Source: Monomorium pharaonis (Eukaryota; Arthropoda; Insecta; Hymenoptera; Formicidae). Taken from it: DNA of 64,000 nucleotides. Location of the stretch: NCBI RefSeq assembly GCF_013373865.1, contig NC_050467.1:21164996-21228995 (forward strand). The letters run 5' to 3'. Numbering within the stretch: the stretch's first letter is position 1; each line of letters starts with the position of its first letter. The notes below the pieces were generated by a model. The model was not told the DNA's origin and made no database searches. It was given only the letters and a program-made list of their open reading frames with translations. Positions 12,011 through 25,260 of the stretch are shown piece by piece. The position numbers and the translations under genes are program-made.

Positions 12011-14283
12011 TGGCTGACACTCGGACAATGCCGGCGTGGTGCTGTCGCGTTCGGTTCCTGGTTATGGCGGGTGCACAATGCCTATTGTCGGGCAACCCAC
12101 CATACAAACGTGTGTGCTGACGCTTTCACACAACGGCCAGCTCTAGCTCTTTACCTCTATCTCACCCGTTTGCTCTCGCTTCATCGCTGTACTTTCGTTT
12201 CTGCCGAAAACGAACACAAAATCTTCCTCCTTCGCCGTCGTTTCCTCATAAACTCGCGGCTTTTGGCAAGACCAATAAGATATGTGAAGAATAATATTGA
12301 TTTTTTTTCAAATGACACCAGAGAAGTAACGCAAAATGAGATCAAACCAGATGAAGTGGAAAGGTACTAAGATAGGAAAATAGTATTTGAGATTCGTCGT
12401 TGCTTCCACGATGCTATCTTTAAAATATTGTCACAAAATTTCAATTGACACATATTCTCGCCTTACTATAGCTATTATAATGTAAGATGCAAAGGATTAT
12501 AAATTATAAGATGAATTTTTAACTTTTTATTTTAGAAGATACACTATGTATAATAAGATAATTTAAGAGAAAAATAAATTTATATATAACTGATATAAAC
12601 TAAAATAACTTTAGAATTTTTATAATTGAAAACATTATTAATTTTTCCATTTTTTAATTGAAAATTATACTTGTATAAAAAACAAATTTTTTAAATAATT
12701 AAATAAATGAATGATTATTTATTTAATTTATACGTAGTACCTATTCGTATCTAATACATAGGTACTTACAGGTTCGAAATGATATCGTTATCTTAAGAGT
12801 TAATATTAATTCGATGTTGAGAAATACAAAATAATCGCATTATCTATATTCTTACTACAACTCACTACGATTGTTTACTTTAAATCAATCAAATCATTTT
12901 TTAAATTGATTTCTATCTGACACATTTGACTTTATAAATATTAATACAGTTTTACTAATTGTCGTTGATATTAATTAATATTGACATTGATTGCTACACA
13001 AACTGATACTGCTATAAGACAGAAATATTACTTAAGTCAGATAATTATATAGAAAAACAAATAAATTATAATTTTCTGATAATATTTTAAAACTAAATAT
13101 AATTCTATTTTGTTTTGCTTACACATAACAAAACAGAATTTATTATTGTGTGTGTGTGTGTGTGTATGTGTATTGCTACATTTGTAATACGCCGAGATAA
13201 TAAAATATCCAAAAATTGAAGGAAAAGTAACTTTTTTAACGGTTTTACTTTTTTGAGCAAGTAGGAGGAAATATGAACTTCTGTCACTTTAGCAAGACGT
13301 CTATAACTTGAATTCAATCATTTGCAAATCACGAACTCGTTCGCGTCTTATTCTCAGTTGTTCGGAACTGCGCGGAAATTGGGTTCCCTTTAGGAAATGA
13401 AACATTTTAGTCGACACGAAGAAACGATTGTTCGAAAATGGTCGGATACTTACAAACGAAAAATATGTCGTTTTCTTGGAACGTGCCAAAATTTTGATCA
13501 ACTTAGAGTAGTAAAGTTAGTTTGACGTATACGAATATCGCTTTTTTATGTTTTAACTTTAAATCAATTGTTATCGTCATTAAACGAACGGCTAACGCAA
13601 ACAATCTCAATGGAAAATAAGATATAGCTGTCAATATTAATATAAAATAATTGTTAAAATAATTACGAGTTTATTCACCAGCATGTAGACTGTCGATCAA
13701 AACATTTAAAAATCAAATCGATCAAAACATTATGGCACGTGAAAATGTTAGCGTTAATATTTCCATTCTCTATCGGCTATGCAAAGAAGAGAGGAACAGA
13801 AGAGGAGAAGTTGGTCTACCATACTCACCATATTGGCATACACGCCGCCTGCATTTTACGGCCATATTCAGCGATTTTGCATATCGAGGCCAGGTGTGCG
13901 TACATTATAGGGCTGGGAAAAAAGAGAGAAGGGCAAAAGAGAAGAAACCCATTGCTGTCCTTTCTTCTCCAGCACCACCAGAACTGCTGCAAGCCCATTC
14001 ACCTTTTCCACATCGATTCACATATATACGGCAATCGCAGACCTTCTTGAGAGCTCAATTTATCGCGGAACGGCCTCCACTGCCGCATTAGTACAAAGCA
14101 CATGTTAGTGTGCAGAACGTATATCCTTCTTCGGATCAAATTGTCATAATTGAATAACCAAAGAGATAAGCGAGCTCCGCTTTGACTACAAGCATGCTCA
14201 TGTAACTTTGGCAACGACTTTATATACGGGTCGATTCATTTAGCCCTAGAATGCCTCGAGTCCACTTGGTGCTAAATTCTAAA
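12011..14283. other. Upstream of the chitin-binding gene; open frames but no gene supported
   Basis: A CpG-richer patch at about 11960-12260 is followed by AT-rich DNA to 13.1 kb. At 13732-14091 an ATG-initiated 119-codon frame on the plus strand overlaps a 103-codon frame offset by one base and a minus-strand frame. Three overlapping open frames suggest composition, not coding. A (TG)n run lies at 13147-13172. Confidence 0.4.
13147..13172. repeat. (TG)n microsatellite
   Basis: About 13 TG units with one TATG interruption. Confidence 0.9.
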
Positions 14284-14330
<47 letters not shown>

Positions 14331-14331
14331 T
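14284..14331. repeat. (CT)n microsatellite
   Basis: About 48 bp of CT with a few extra T interruptions. Confidence 0.95.
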
Positions 14332-17300
14332 TGTTATTATGCTTTGTTTTTACATTTAACTCGATTAAACTTGATTTACATGTTAACATCTGCATTTCAT
14401 TTATCTTCATTTCTACAAAATTGATCATAATTTTAGAAAATAATTACAATTATTACGAGAAAGGAAGGTACATTTGACAATTATTAAATATATCGTTAAT
14501 TGTTTGTAATTTACATTGAATCACAAATTAAAAAGATTGATTAAAAAATTGTTTAGCAAAATTTTATCAATTTTAATATATTATAGAATAATATTTAAAA
14601 TTCAGGCTGTATTGTTCCTTACATGTACATGTAACAATATTCTTAGAGAGGAAAAGTGGGATAAGACAATCGTAAAATTGTGCGATTTATTCTGGCGATC
14701 AGAAAAGAAAGGCGGTACAAAAGAAACACTTGATGAAGCTGATGGAAAAGGTTGATACGAAATAAACGAGATCGGGCGGAAGCAGAGGATACGGATATCG
14801 AGGATAGCTTTAGCGGTCTTTTGTTTAGCTGACTCTGCCGTTCGCCGGCATGCCGGTAATTGCCACAATATGGGGTGAAAAGCTAGAAAAAGTACCGCGC
14901 AACTGGAAATCAGAGAAAACTGCTAATCGAATGACAAGTTGATCGCTAATTTTACTCTTGAGACTTGTACAATGAGAATGTACTTATTGCTCACTCAGAG
15001 AAAATTATGTGTGCTGTAAAATCGTTATCCTTCATCTTCAACTATTGCAGAATGTATAAAAAAAGATATTAAAAGAAGAGAATTTTATCAACTTTGTAAA
15101 TTTTATTTTTCTAGAAATCAATGGCAATAACATTAATTGTTTTCTTTATCGATAGTCAACGAAAGTTCCAAATTGGAAGCGAGTACATATTGGCATTCGC
15201 ATTAGATTAGACCAGTTAGAAACTTGTTGCTGTGATTTACAATCATGGGGCAGGCAAATTGGGGACCAGTCGGGAATATGTCATAGATTTGTGCCTATGA
15301 GAAGGTATTGCGAACACAATTGCTTATGGCGCGAGGAACATAACATGTGATCACGCGATATCACTTCAATTGTTCGCTCATTACGAATTTATTAGATTTG
15401 TATACTATCATTTTCTTTTTTTTTTGTAATTTAATGCAATATAAAAACCGAAACTAAATCTGTTTCGTACATATACGAATAAATCAAACTGTAAAATATA
15501 TGTTGCTATATAATTAAAAAAGTTTTTAATACAATATCACATTTTTTAACTAATAAGCTTTTTTATTAAAAGTAAAATAAATTTTTACTAAATACATATT
15601 TTTAGAAATATTTTTATATCAAATAAACTTATTTTTGTTGTAATTATTCTTACAATTGCAAAATAAATAATTACTCTCTTAATATAATAAAAAATTTTTA
15701 TTTATTTTAAATATATGCATGCAATTAAATAATTTTGAAATATTTATTTAAGTTTCTATTTTTTAATTTTATTTGTAATAAACAGTAAAATCTAGTAATA
15801 TTTGATTTCATAGAATATTTCTCTGTGATTATCTAATATTTATAAAAAAATGTAAGTTATACGAAGATTACATCCGATGAGAGTTATAGAACATATTTTG
15901 TACTATGTGGTACAATAAAATGTTTGCAATTTAAATTAGAGAGAAATAATAAAAATATATATTTCTTTATTGCTCTATGAAAAATAGACATTTGTGTTAC
16001 AATGTGGGGAAAGACGACTATTTCCTTCGAGTTGCGTTTACTCGACAAGGAAATAGCCGATCCATACATGTATGTAACACACAATATTTTTTGTTATCTA
16101 TGCATCCAAGTATGATCCTCGCTTTTTGCTCGTGCGTTTATATCCTGCACTTAGGGACAATTAGTCGACTTACCGTACTAGATGCACAAAATTTACTTTA
16201 TGATTGCAATTTATGATATATATAACATAAATGTAATTGATGCGAGATGTAAATATATTATCAAACATTAAAGAAATCAATGTAACAATCAACATTTTAA
16301 GTCTGTATTCACGATCGAGTTTTTATTGAATAATTAAAAATGTCACCGGCAGAACTCTCCGCTCTTACGATCTCAAATGGAGGAGGTCGCTCTTGAAATT
16401 TGCATAACTGCTTCAACGATAGGAGCTTGCTTGAAATATGGCGTTTTATTATTTTCAAGGCACTTCACTTGGTTAAATGTAGGCAAACGACTAAAAGGTG
16501 AACAAAAGGATTGGAAGCTGTAAGAGGATAAGTTTGTTTAGAACTACTATAGTGTATGCAATTTTAATATAACAAATTTAGAGAGCTGTAAATTTACTAA
16601 TTCTATTGCCTAAACTGATTTTACACATTAATATTATTTGTTATATAAGTATTTATATTAATATTAAGTTTTTAATATTAAATTTTGTGACTTATGTATA
16701 CGTTGTAGATCATGCATAAATTATTTTATTAACTATTTTATTTACTTTTATACATATAAAAAATATACTTTATATGAGACAGATAATAAAAAGTTGCTTA
16801 TTATATTTTATTTAAAATTTATACAATTTTATAAAAGTATTTTTAAGTTAATCAAAAATTTTTAAATTTAAATTTTACAATTATCTTTTATATTCTGCAA
16901 GACACAGAATAATAATGTGTTTAATTTTACTTGGTTTTGTTTTCTTAAAATTACTATGCATAGAAATGAATGATGAAAATCGAGAATTGCCAATATGCGA
17001 GATATCGGCTGACTAAGGTAGAAGATACACTACTGCTGTTGCTAGTAGTACTGCCAGTGCAGCAGATATAAAATAGAATTCGTGATAAAGCGACAGACGG
17101 ACGACATGACATTTAACACACGTGTTTCACGTGTCGGCATGATTTCGAAAGAATTGCGCCAACGTTTCTTATAAACAGTGTGTTGTTTTTTATACATAAT
17201 AATATTCTATAAATCGCCTCATTTCTTTGTAGAAATCATTACTGCATTTGCAAATAATAATATTTCATGTAAAATGTTATTTACTTTATTGATAATGTAA

Positions 17301-17694
17301 TTTAGGTAAACCTACTAATTACATTTGCATTATACGCACTAACGTAATGGTAATTAATCACAGCAATCGGCAAATACATTAGGAGCCAGGAAAAATCGTA
17401 CATTGAAGATTTTGGTCATGTCCGCAGCATTTATTACACAAATATACCGAATACCACCACGCAAGTAAGTGTAATTGCATGAATAATTATTTCTTTGTTG
17501 TCTCGTAGAGGGAATTATTTCATACGAATGATACGCATATTCTCGACGAGGTGTACGCTGAATGTCAGTGCGAGCATTTCCTACGTCATGATAAATTTCT
17601 TACAACAAAATATTAAAAACAGTTGAATAATTAATAATAAAAACATCCTATTGAGTAGCAAATCTCGTCATTATTTATTCCATATAAAAAAAAA
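14332..17694. other. Intergenic, AT-rich
   Basis: No gene supported. A 101-bp open stretch at 17364-17464 (plus) lies between a weak acceptor and a strong GTAAGT donor and is noted as a finding. Frames at 14516-14868 and 15884-16216 show no signature. Otherwise low-complexity A/T. Confidence 0.4.
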
Positions 17695-17917
17695 TATATT
17701 AAGTTGGTTGAGTCATATCATCAGAACATATCAATTTCTACATCGGAATTATTTGCTAATTATTTGCTATCTTTTGGTGACAAAAAAATGTTTTGCTCCA
17801 ACCAAAAAAGTTACCATTGGTAATTTTTTTGTCATGAAAAGATAGCAAATAATTAGCAAATAATTCCGATGTAGAAATTGATATGTTCTGATGATATTGC
17901 TCAGCCAGCTTAATATA
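17695..17917. mobile_element. Long near-perfect inverted repeat (foldback MITE or hairpin-RNA locus)
   Basis: Two arms of about 95 bp (17695-17789 and 17823-17917) are reverse complements with only about six mismatches, around a loop of some 33 bp. Both arms carry the shared stretch ATCATCAGAACATATCAATT and its neighbours. The outer ends match the pattern TTAAG(C/T)TGG(C/T)TGAG and are bordered by TA-rich sequence, suggesting a TA-targeting MITE with very long terminal repeats. Several mismatches would be G-U pairs in RNA, so a transcript would fold well. The inner loop holds a small palindrome, TTACCATTGGTAA. The open frame across the left arm is a by-product of the repeat and not a gene. 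Confidence 0.75.
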
Positions 17918-19383
17918 TACCTTCTTGAAAATTAGTTTACGAATTACTCTTGCCCCTTATTCTTCTCATCCGGCAAATTTCCGGAATATCCTCGCTAATC
18001 ATCATCGTGCGCTCCGAAGTTTCAAACAGAAATGAACTATTCATTGCGGTCGACCTTTACGACCTCTACATTTCTTACTTATTCTCCTTTCTGCGTTACT
18101 GGAAGTGATCTCTCTCAATTCCAAAGTTATTACCCTATTTTTCTCACTTACTCTTTCAATACTCGATTATGCTTGACCCGTATTGCACTTTTATGTTTTT
18201 TACAATGGACTCAAAAAGATCAAACTTTTATACGTATTACTATATTGTAACTACGTTCTATTACAACATTAATTCTATTTAACTAACATATTCTTTGTTT
18301 TATATACTTTTGGCGTGACATATTATTTATTACACTTTCTGTGTTACAATAGACGCAGTTGTACTGTCTTCAGTATTAGAACAGTATCATTACTAATAAC
18401 TTTTAGTTTTATTATTTTTTATTTAACTCTTATTTTGTGTAATAAATTTTGCACGTTACAAATTGGATATTACACATTAATTATCATTAATTATAATTAC
18501 ATTATTTATGTAATTAAGCGTTATTTAAACTAAAGAAATGATTAATTTTGTTACTTTGTCAATATTTGCTTTGTAATATGTCTTTAATTACAAACTTGTT
18601 CAAAATTAATAAAATTTTTATTCTATTTAATGGTAGTTAAACATTAATTTTATTAAATATTTAATATTAATTATTTTTTTAACATAGAAATATTAAAAAT
18701 AATAAAAAATTCAAAAATAATAAAAATTTTATGCAGTGCAAGAAACTCTCATGTATCTTAATAATAGTTTAATATATTTATTTTAATTATAGCATGCATT
18801 GTGTAAAGTTTTGAATTTAATGATGTATTTTCTGCGTTGAAATTGATTCAGTAATTATGACTACTGCATAACGAAGAGAACAATTATTTTGCATTTCATT
18901 TGATTAATGATGATCTCTATAATAAAACTGGCATACACATATATTACACATACATATTTCAATAAAATATATATGTACCAAGTAAAATGATCTTACTAGA
19001 CGAAGTAGACAATGTAAAGTGGAATAGACATTCTTTGACATGTATTAATAAAATAAGGGAAGCTACTAAGATATTCAAATATGAGATGAGTATCATATTA
19101 ATCCGCAACGAGCTTTGGAATTAAGTTATAAATGCAAACTTGATTCCATTGCCACCGTCATACCTATATCGAATAAATAGCAGGTAAGTGCTTGAACCCG
19201 CATTACGAAATAATATTTTAGTTACGAAAATATAAAGTTAAATTAATTAATATTTTATAAAGTATGTTGAGAATTTATTTAAAATTTATATAAATTATGT
19301 ACTTGTGTAATTATCTATTAATTATAACAAAACAATAATATAATGCAAATTGTTTTTTTTTAATGATTTAAACATGTATTATT
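17918..19383. other. Intergenic between the two foldback elements
   Basis: AT-rich with no supported gene. A consensus donor CAG/GTAAGT at about 19182-19188 follows an open but ATG-less stretch of 19 codons. I see no acceptor for it. Confidence 0.4.
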
Positions 19384-19665
19384 ATAAATATTTTTACAAT
19401 CTTATACAAAAAAATATAAGACTTTTTATTTTATTGTTTTTTTTTATGTTCGAAATTTGTTAAAATAATTTATAATGTTCCTGCTATATTTTTGAATTAT
19501 AAAATGTTTGTAAATGCCTTATTTTGCTTTACAGACATTTTATAATTTAAAAATATACCAGAAACATTATAAATTATTTTAATTTTAAAATTTTGAACAT
19601 AAGAAAAAAACAATAAAATAAAAAAGGTCTTATATTTTCTTGTACAAGATTGTAAAAATATTTTT
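19384..19665. repeat. Second long inverted repeat, AT-rich foldback element
   Basis: Left arm from about 19384 to 19513 and right arm from about 19529 to 19665 are inverted copies with several small indels and mismatches, centred near 19521. Matching blocks include AAATATTTTTACAATCTT, AATATAAGAC, ATTTTATTGTTTTTT and ATAATTTATAATGTT. It is more diverged than the element at 17.7 kb and shares no obvious sequence with it, so it is probably an older, different foldback/MITE copy. No open frame of interest lies inside. Confidence 0.7.
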
Positions 19666-22600
19666 ATTTAAACAACATTTTATCGATTTAAATAATTAAC
19701 TAAAAATAGATTTACAATATATTATTTACAATATTTTATTCTTGTATGTAATGTTCAGGTAATGATATCTCCAGTTATTGTCTAAGTTTTATTAGTGCTC
19801 TAGGTATTGATCTTCGTTATGACATCGTGAAACCGTCACGATGTACCTACAAACCAGATCTGAGCACCTGAGGAAGACTCATCGAGTTTCTCCATTTGCA
19901 TTGGGCATGACCTAATTCCATAACATTATCGTAACTGGCATAAGCGCTCCCAGGTTGCATGATGCAGGAATGACATCGTTGCTTCTGCGATCAACTCTGT
20001 TCTTAGTGTACGGAAATTATAGCAAATATGACATTTGTATATACAATCGTTTTATTATTTTAAAACTAATGTATCATTAAATGCAAAAATGTAACATTCT
20101 TCTGATTCTTGATTTTTTAAACTGCTGTTTGTTATATGTATTTTAAAATTATCTTTAAAAAAAAAAAGAACTATAACTATAAAATCGAGCAATAATTCAA
20201 TCAATAAACAGATGCGTAAGGCAAGCAATTATTAATATCACTGTTTTAGAAGTTTCAAAATATCAAAACTTATTTTTAAAATTAAGAAAAATCACTTTAT
20301 TTTTATTTGATAATGTAATTGTAATAATATATAATTTTATAAAATGTAAACATAAGCAATTTATTGAATAATACATTCTGTCAAAACCAAAATCTGTTTC
20401 GGAAGTGTATTTATGAACACGAGAATAAAAACTCTTTGACTTGTAACCAATTCATAACCTCCAGCAAGAAACATATTCCACGTAAATTTTTCTCGTCGAA
20501 TGTTGAAATTTTACCTATCATTCCTGTCACAACCCCGCAGAAACTAAGTGGCACCGTATTTTCCGGACCGGCCGCGAGGAGGAACAATGAAATGAGCAAA
20601 TAACTAGATTCTCACGCGCAACGGAACAATAATGGCACCGGAGGAAATTTTTCACGGACCCGTGGGCAAAATAATTTGGCAACAGATGCGTCGCGTCGCG
20701 TTTTCCGAGCCACCCGACCAAGAATAACGGAACAGAGCGGAGTGGAGCGGAAAGGGTGGAAGGGCGACATAAGCGACGGGGGTGCTTCGTGCACCGGGGA
20801 CGCCACATCGAGGTGACACATTTTCGAGGTCTGCAATTGCAACCTTCTTATTATCGCAAAAAAAACAAAAACAAAATAATATTCACGAAAAGCTAAAAAT
20901 ATATTTTATTTAAAATAAGATTGTAAAAGATTTTTTGTGAATTATATTACATATATACTGTATATGCTTTAAGCAATTTAATACAACTTTTTTATTAATA
21001 TTATATTTGATAATATTATAACATGTACTTTTATAACATTATTAGTACAACTTTTCCTTCTCTTATAAAATATTAATTCATGTGAATGAGAATTTACTGG
21101 TGGATAATTTATTTTTGTAAAAAAAAAAACAAAATTATGTGTTACGCTAACAGAATTTTTCTTTTTAATAATTATATATTAAAACTTTATAAATTATGAT
21201 GTAAAATAATATTATGTTGATCAAATGTGTTACGAAAGTTGATATAGTTAAAGATTTTTTGACATAAATTGGAGCTTTTAGTTCTTAACTGATAGCATAC
21301 ACCTTCACGAAGCGTGACGAAAAACGATTCGACCCTCGCAAGATTGAAGGCCGATACGTCGCGAGGATGAGAAAGACCACAGACGAAGGAGTGGAAAGAA
21401 GCCAAGAAGGGAGATGGGATACAACTTAGAAATAACAAGGCCGAATGACAAGAAAACAGAGAAGAAGTTCAAGCTGGGGAGGCCCGTTCTGTTAGAGGAG
21501 GAAAATGCCTCGTGGCGGTGTAAAAGGAGAGTAAGAGGGATAGGGGAACAGAATCGCTCTGGCGAGAACGCGGGGGAAAGGAGCGGAGGCAGGGTGTAAA
21601 GATAAGAGCGTTACGTGAGCGACTCATTAAGGGATGCAAATTAACCAGTGCCAACGACGTTACCTAGCTGCCTCGAAACTTCGGGCCTAGACCAACCACT
21701 GGCATTACTTGCGGTAGTCGCAGTTTGTCAGAAGTGCAACGTGCTTCGAAGCCCCATTCGGACACTCTTATGCATAGTACCTATCATCCGCGTGTTTGGT
21801 GGTGCCTTCGAGTAAAAGCGGAACGATGCGGCGACGGCGCTCGAGAAGCGCCGTATCCGCAAAGAAGCACAGATTTATTTAAGCGCAGGAAAGGAGAAAG
21901 AGCCACCGAATGGTTGTTGTCTTACGTTTTATCGTGCACCATGCTGCGCGCTACTGCGCATCCGTTTCACAACGGGCGATTCTTGATGATACTCTGTTTC
22001 ACAGCGGTAACAAAACGTATTATAAAAGTTACTTCCATATTTACTGTATTACATTTACAATAAAGGTTTACTTTTTTTATCAAGAAAATCTATTTCAGAA
22101 CATTATATTTTATTCAATAAAATATAACTTAGGTAATTATTAATAATTATATTATAATTATTATAATTATAAAAGAATTTATGTAACATTAAAATAAAAT
22201 AAATTTTTGTAAAGATATAGCTTCTTTAAAATATTAACCAAGTTTGTCATTTTCGGGTTGTTTAAAAACAAAGAACGAGAAAGTGTATCCAAGTAATATA
22301 TCATTCGTAACTTGATGAATCCGCAATCAACGCGTATAAACAGCTTGCTTGTGCAGAATTCCGTAAAAAAGTTAAAAGCAAGGAAGCATAAAGTTTTAGT
22401 CGTAAAGAACGGAGTTTCTGTTTGGCTGGCATAAACTCTTTCTCTTTTCTTATATGTAGTATCTTTCATACTAAAATAACTAAATGTAATTTTTAGATTC
22501 AGTTTATTTTATGTATAGTAAATATTATGTATACACATTTTTAAAACATTACATACTGCTAATTCTCGAAGTTTCTAATTTTTAATCGTGATTTTGTGCA

Positions 22601-24229
22601 TTCAAATCTTTTCGTGTAGCTTTCTTTTTATGATTAAGACAACTTCGAGAGTTCGAAAGGCTCCCTTATAAATGACTGTCCAGCTACCCTATGATTTATA
22701 ACAGCTTTTAGCTTGCACGGTCGCAAAAAATTACGTCCGAGCAGAAATATACCCGCGAGTGGAGACAAACTTTTCACGAGAGACACGATCTACTACTGTA
22801 AAAGAGAATACTAAATTGAAAGATTTTAACGTTAGGGGCAGACTCTCAGGCTACAAACGTCGAGTAGTGAAAATCCATTTGCTGTCATCAGCTACATGAA
22901 TTTCATGCATTACGCGTTGAACGAAATAAATTCTAATTGTTACATAAATGAAATGATCACGCATATACAATAAAGCATGCATTCATGAAATTATAATAAT
23001 GCATATTGTATTATTATTTGAAGTGCTTACGCAGATAACAGTTATTGGTTACTATTTGTTGTAATTACGTTTCAATCATTGTCATCATTATCATGAGTTA
23101 TTAATAATCAATCCGTTTGTTATAATGTACACGGGTTTATTTGTTAAAAAAAACATTTATTATTACTACCTATTCACTCGAGATAAATTCTGAGGTCGAA
23201 AAAAAAAGTTTATCTTTCGATCAATCGAATTAACTGTATTTGCAAATACGAGTAAATCACCTCTCGCAAGGAAGTCTAATCAAGAAGGAATGCATTCGAT
23301 GTTAGTTTGCAGCACGAGTTGATGGGGAACGGCGTTCCATGGCTGTTGCCGAGCGTTCTTAGGGAGTATTAGTGACCACTCTCGAGATCACCCAAGGGCC
23401 TACCCTACGAATTTCCTGTCTGAACTACTCGGTTCATTCTCCCAGATCCCACCTCTCGTCGTTAATTCATCCCCAGTAGATTGACTAAAGATACGAGGGA
23501 TTCGTCAACTAATGCGCGCGTTCGACTGTGTAAAGGGAAGGTAATTTACGTACATTTAGTAGCTCCATTGTCTATCGTCCGCCGACACGATAAACGTGAC
23601 ATCTCCTACATGAGAAGTACCACGTAAGGAAACACGTATATACACCAAAAGTTTTGGGTGTTAAAGTTTAAATTAGTTTAAATTACCACTTAAAGTCTGA
23701 ATCTTAAATCTCACGAGAACAACAAGTGTCAAAATTGTGTGCATCCTTCATTTCGAATCTGTAAATTTAGTTAACTTTTTGTAAGGATTATTATTTGAGA
23801 AATATCAATTCTTTGTAAAAAGAATATTTTCGTAAACAAAAAACGTTAAGTAACATTTAGACATGTTGATTTTATGTGTATTGTTTAAAATATTTTTAAT
23901 ATTTTAAAATAATATTGCATAAATATTTGGAAGAGATTATTTAATATACATTTTTTAAACATTATTGAATCGTTTTACTAAAACCATTAAAACCAAAATG
24001 TTTCTTTTAAAACCAATTTCAAGTTATAGTTAAAGTTTATTTCATATTAATATTATATACAACATCAAATACGACATATTTTAAAAACATTACATATATT
24101 CAATATTGTAACAATATGTAACACTTGTAATAGTATAATAATAATAATAATAATAATTTTATGCTTACTGGGTTAGATTGTTCGAAAAGTATTAATAATA
24201 TTGAAAAGTAGTTACCCTCGACTACTTTT
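19666..24229. other. Intergenic, AT-rich with CpG-richer patches at 19.8, 20.5-20.8, 21.3-22.0 and 23.3-23.6 kb
   Basis: A perfect 9-bp-stem hairpin (ACATCGTGA/TCACGATGT) sits at 19822-19844. The patches at 20530-20830 and 21280-21970 have open frames on both strands without recognisable motifs. The patch at 23270-23620 is complex, single-copy-looking and non-coding in all frames. These are candidates for cis-regulatory elements only. Confidence 0.35.
24135..24156. repeat. (AAT)n microsatellite
   Basis: About seven ATA/ATT-type trinucleotide units in AT-rich DNA. Confidence 0.85.
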
Positions 24230-25260
24230 AATACATTTATAAAAATTTCGCGTGGTGTGAAAATTCTTCTAGAAAGGTTCTAAATAGACCGCTAAGTGGT
24301 ACAGATGTCCCCAAGTTTCCAGAGACAAGCGCTATTGGATCGTCAACGCGGCATCAGGCCGCGCTAAGGGAGATCGTTCGTCTGGTAAAGAACGCTGATG
24401 GAAAATGACATTATCTTTTGGTATAAGTCGGCCGAGTCACTGGGGGGACGATTCGTAATTGCTTAAGTTAAGGAATGCGCACCGCGCTCGGACGTAGCGA
24501 CGAAAGCGAGGCGAGACGAAGGGACGAGGCGAGGAAAAAGATAGGATGAGTGGAAGAGAGAAATGGGGATGAAAGTACAGACGGGTGGAAGAGTATGCCG
24601 AGGGTAAGTTCAAGACCGTGGGGTGGCTATGAATTTAAATTTCTCTAATTAGGACGCGCGGGAGACGCAGTGACGCTGTTGGTAGCTTTCCCTTCGGATA
24701 CCTCATTTCCCTCTCTATCTCCGTTTCTTCTTCTTCGTCCGTCTTCTATCCGCTTATATTCTCTCTTCTCTGTCGAGTCCCTTATTCTCTAGCGCGCGAT
24801 CCTTATCTTCATCGTTCTCTCGGTCCCTTCCTTTCGCTCGGCATTCTCATTCGCTCTCTGTGTCCCGCCATAATACCATACTAGCCGCAAAACCCCCGCG
24901 CTGAAGTAACTCAAGTAAGAGGTGGCTCGCATTCGCCGCAGTTGACACCACCTGACTCAGATTTGTTGCTTCTCACGTTCTAACCGAAATTTATTTGAAG
25001 CCCGCTAGCGCGGGTTAATTAACGTCTCCCCGGGGGTAGAGTTAGTCAGTCCGCGCTGGAGCGGCGTGCAAGAGGAAATCGCGAGTGCATACAAAAGTAA
25101 AACAATCGAACATCCTCGCGTTGTATACCGTGTGAGTAATTGAATGGCTAGTGGTATAACTCAGCGGTATGAGCGGCCGATGCCTGAATTGAGATTGCCT
25201 GTATAGTTCCGACGCGACAGTTTCTCTTTTATCTTTCATGCTTTTACTCCGTCCCAAAAA
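24230..25260. promoter_or_regulatory. Large CpG-rich island, candidate promoter or enhancer
   Basis: About 1 kb of G+C/CpG-rich DNA in an AT-rich setting. A purine-rich stretch (24480-24605) ends at a strong donor-like GAGG/GTAAGT near 24606. It is followed by a pyrimidine-rich stretch (24690-24870) and a TCAGTC initiator-like motif at 25046. No long open frame and no chromatin evidence are available, so promoter versus enhancer is open. Confidence 0.3.

Noticed and set aside
13732..14091. 119-codon ATG frame on the plus strand
   Set aside because: A second plus frame of 103 codons, offset by one base, covers nearly the same DNA, and a minus frame overlaps it. There is no domain, signal peptide or splice context.
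25146..25215. tRNA-like D-arm sequence (GGTATAACTCAGCGGTATGAGC)
   Set aside because: No anticodon stem or acceptor pairing can be drawn, and there is no proper T-loop (GGTTCRA) at the right distance.
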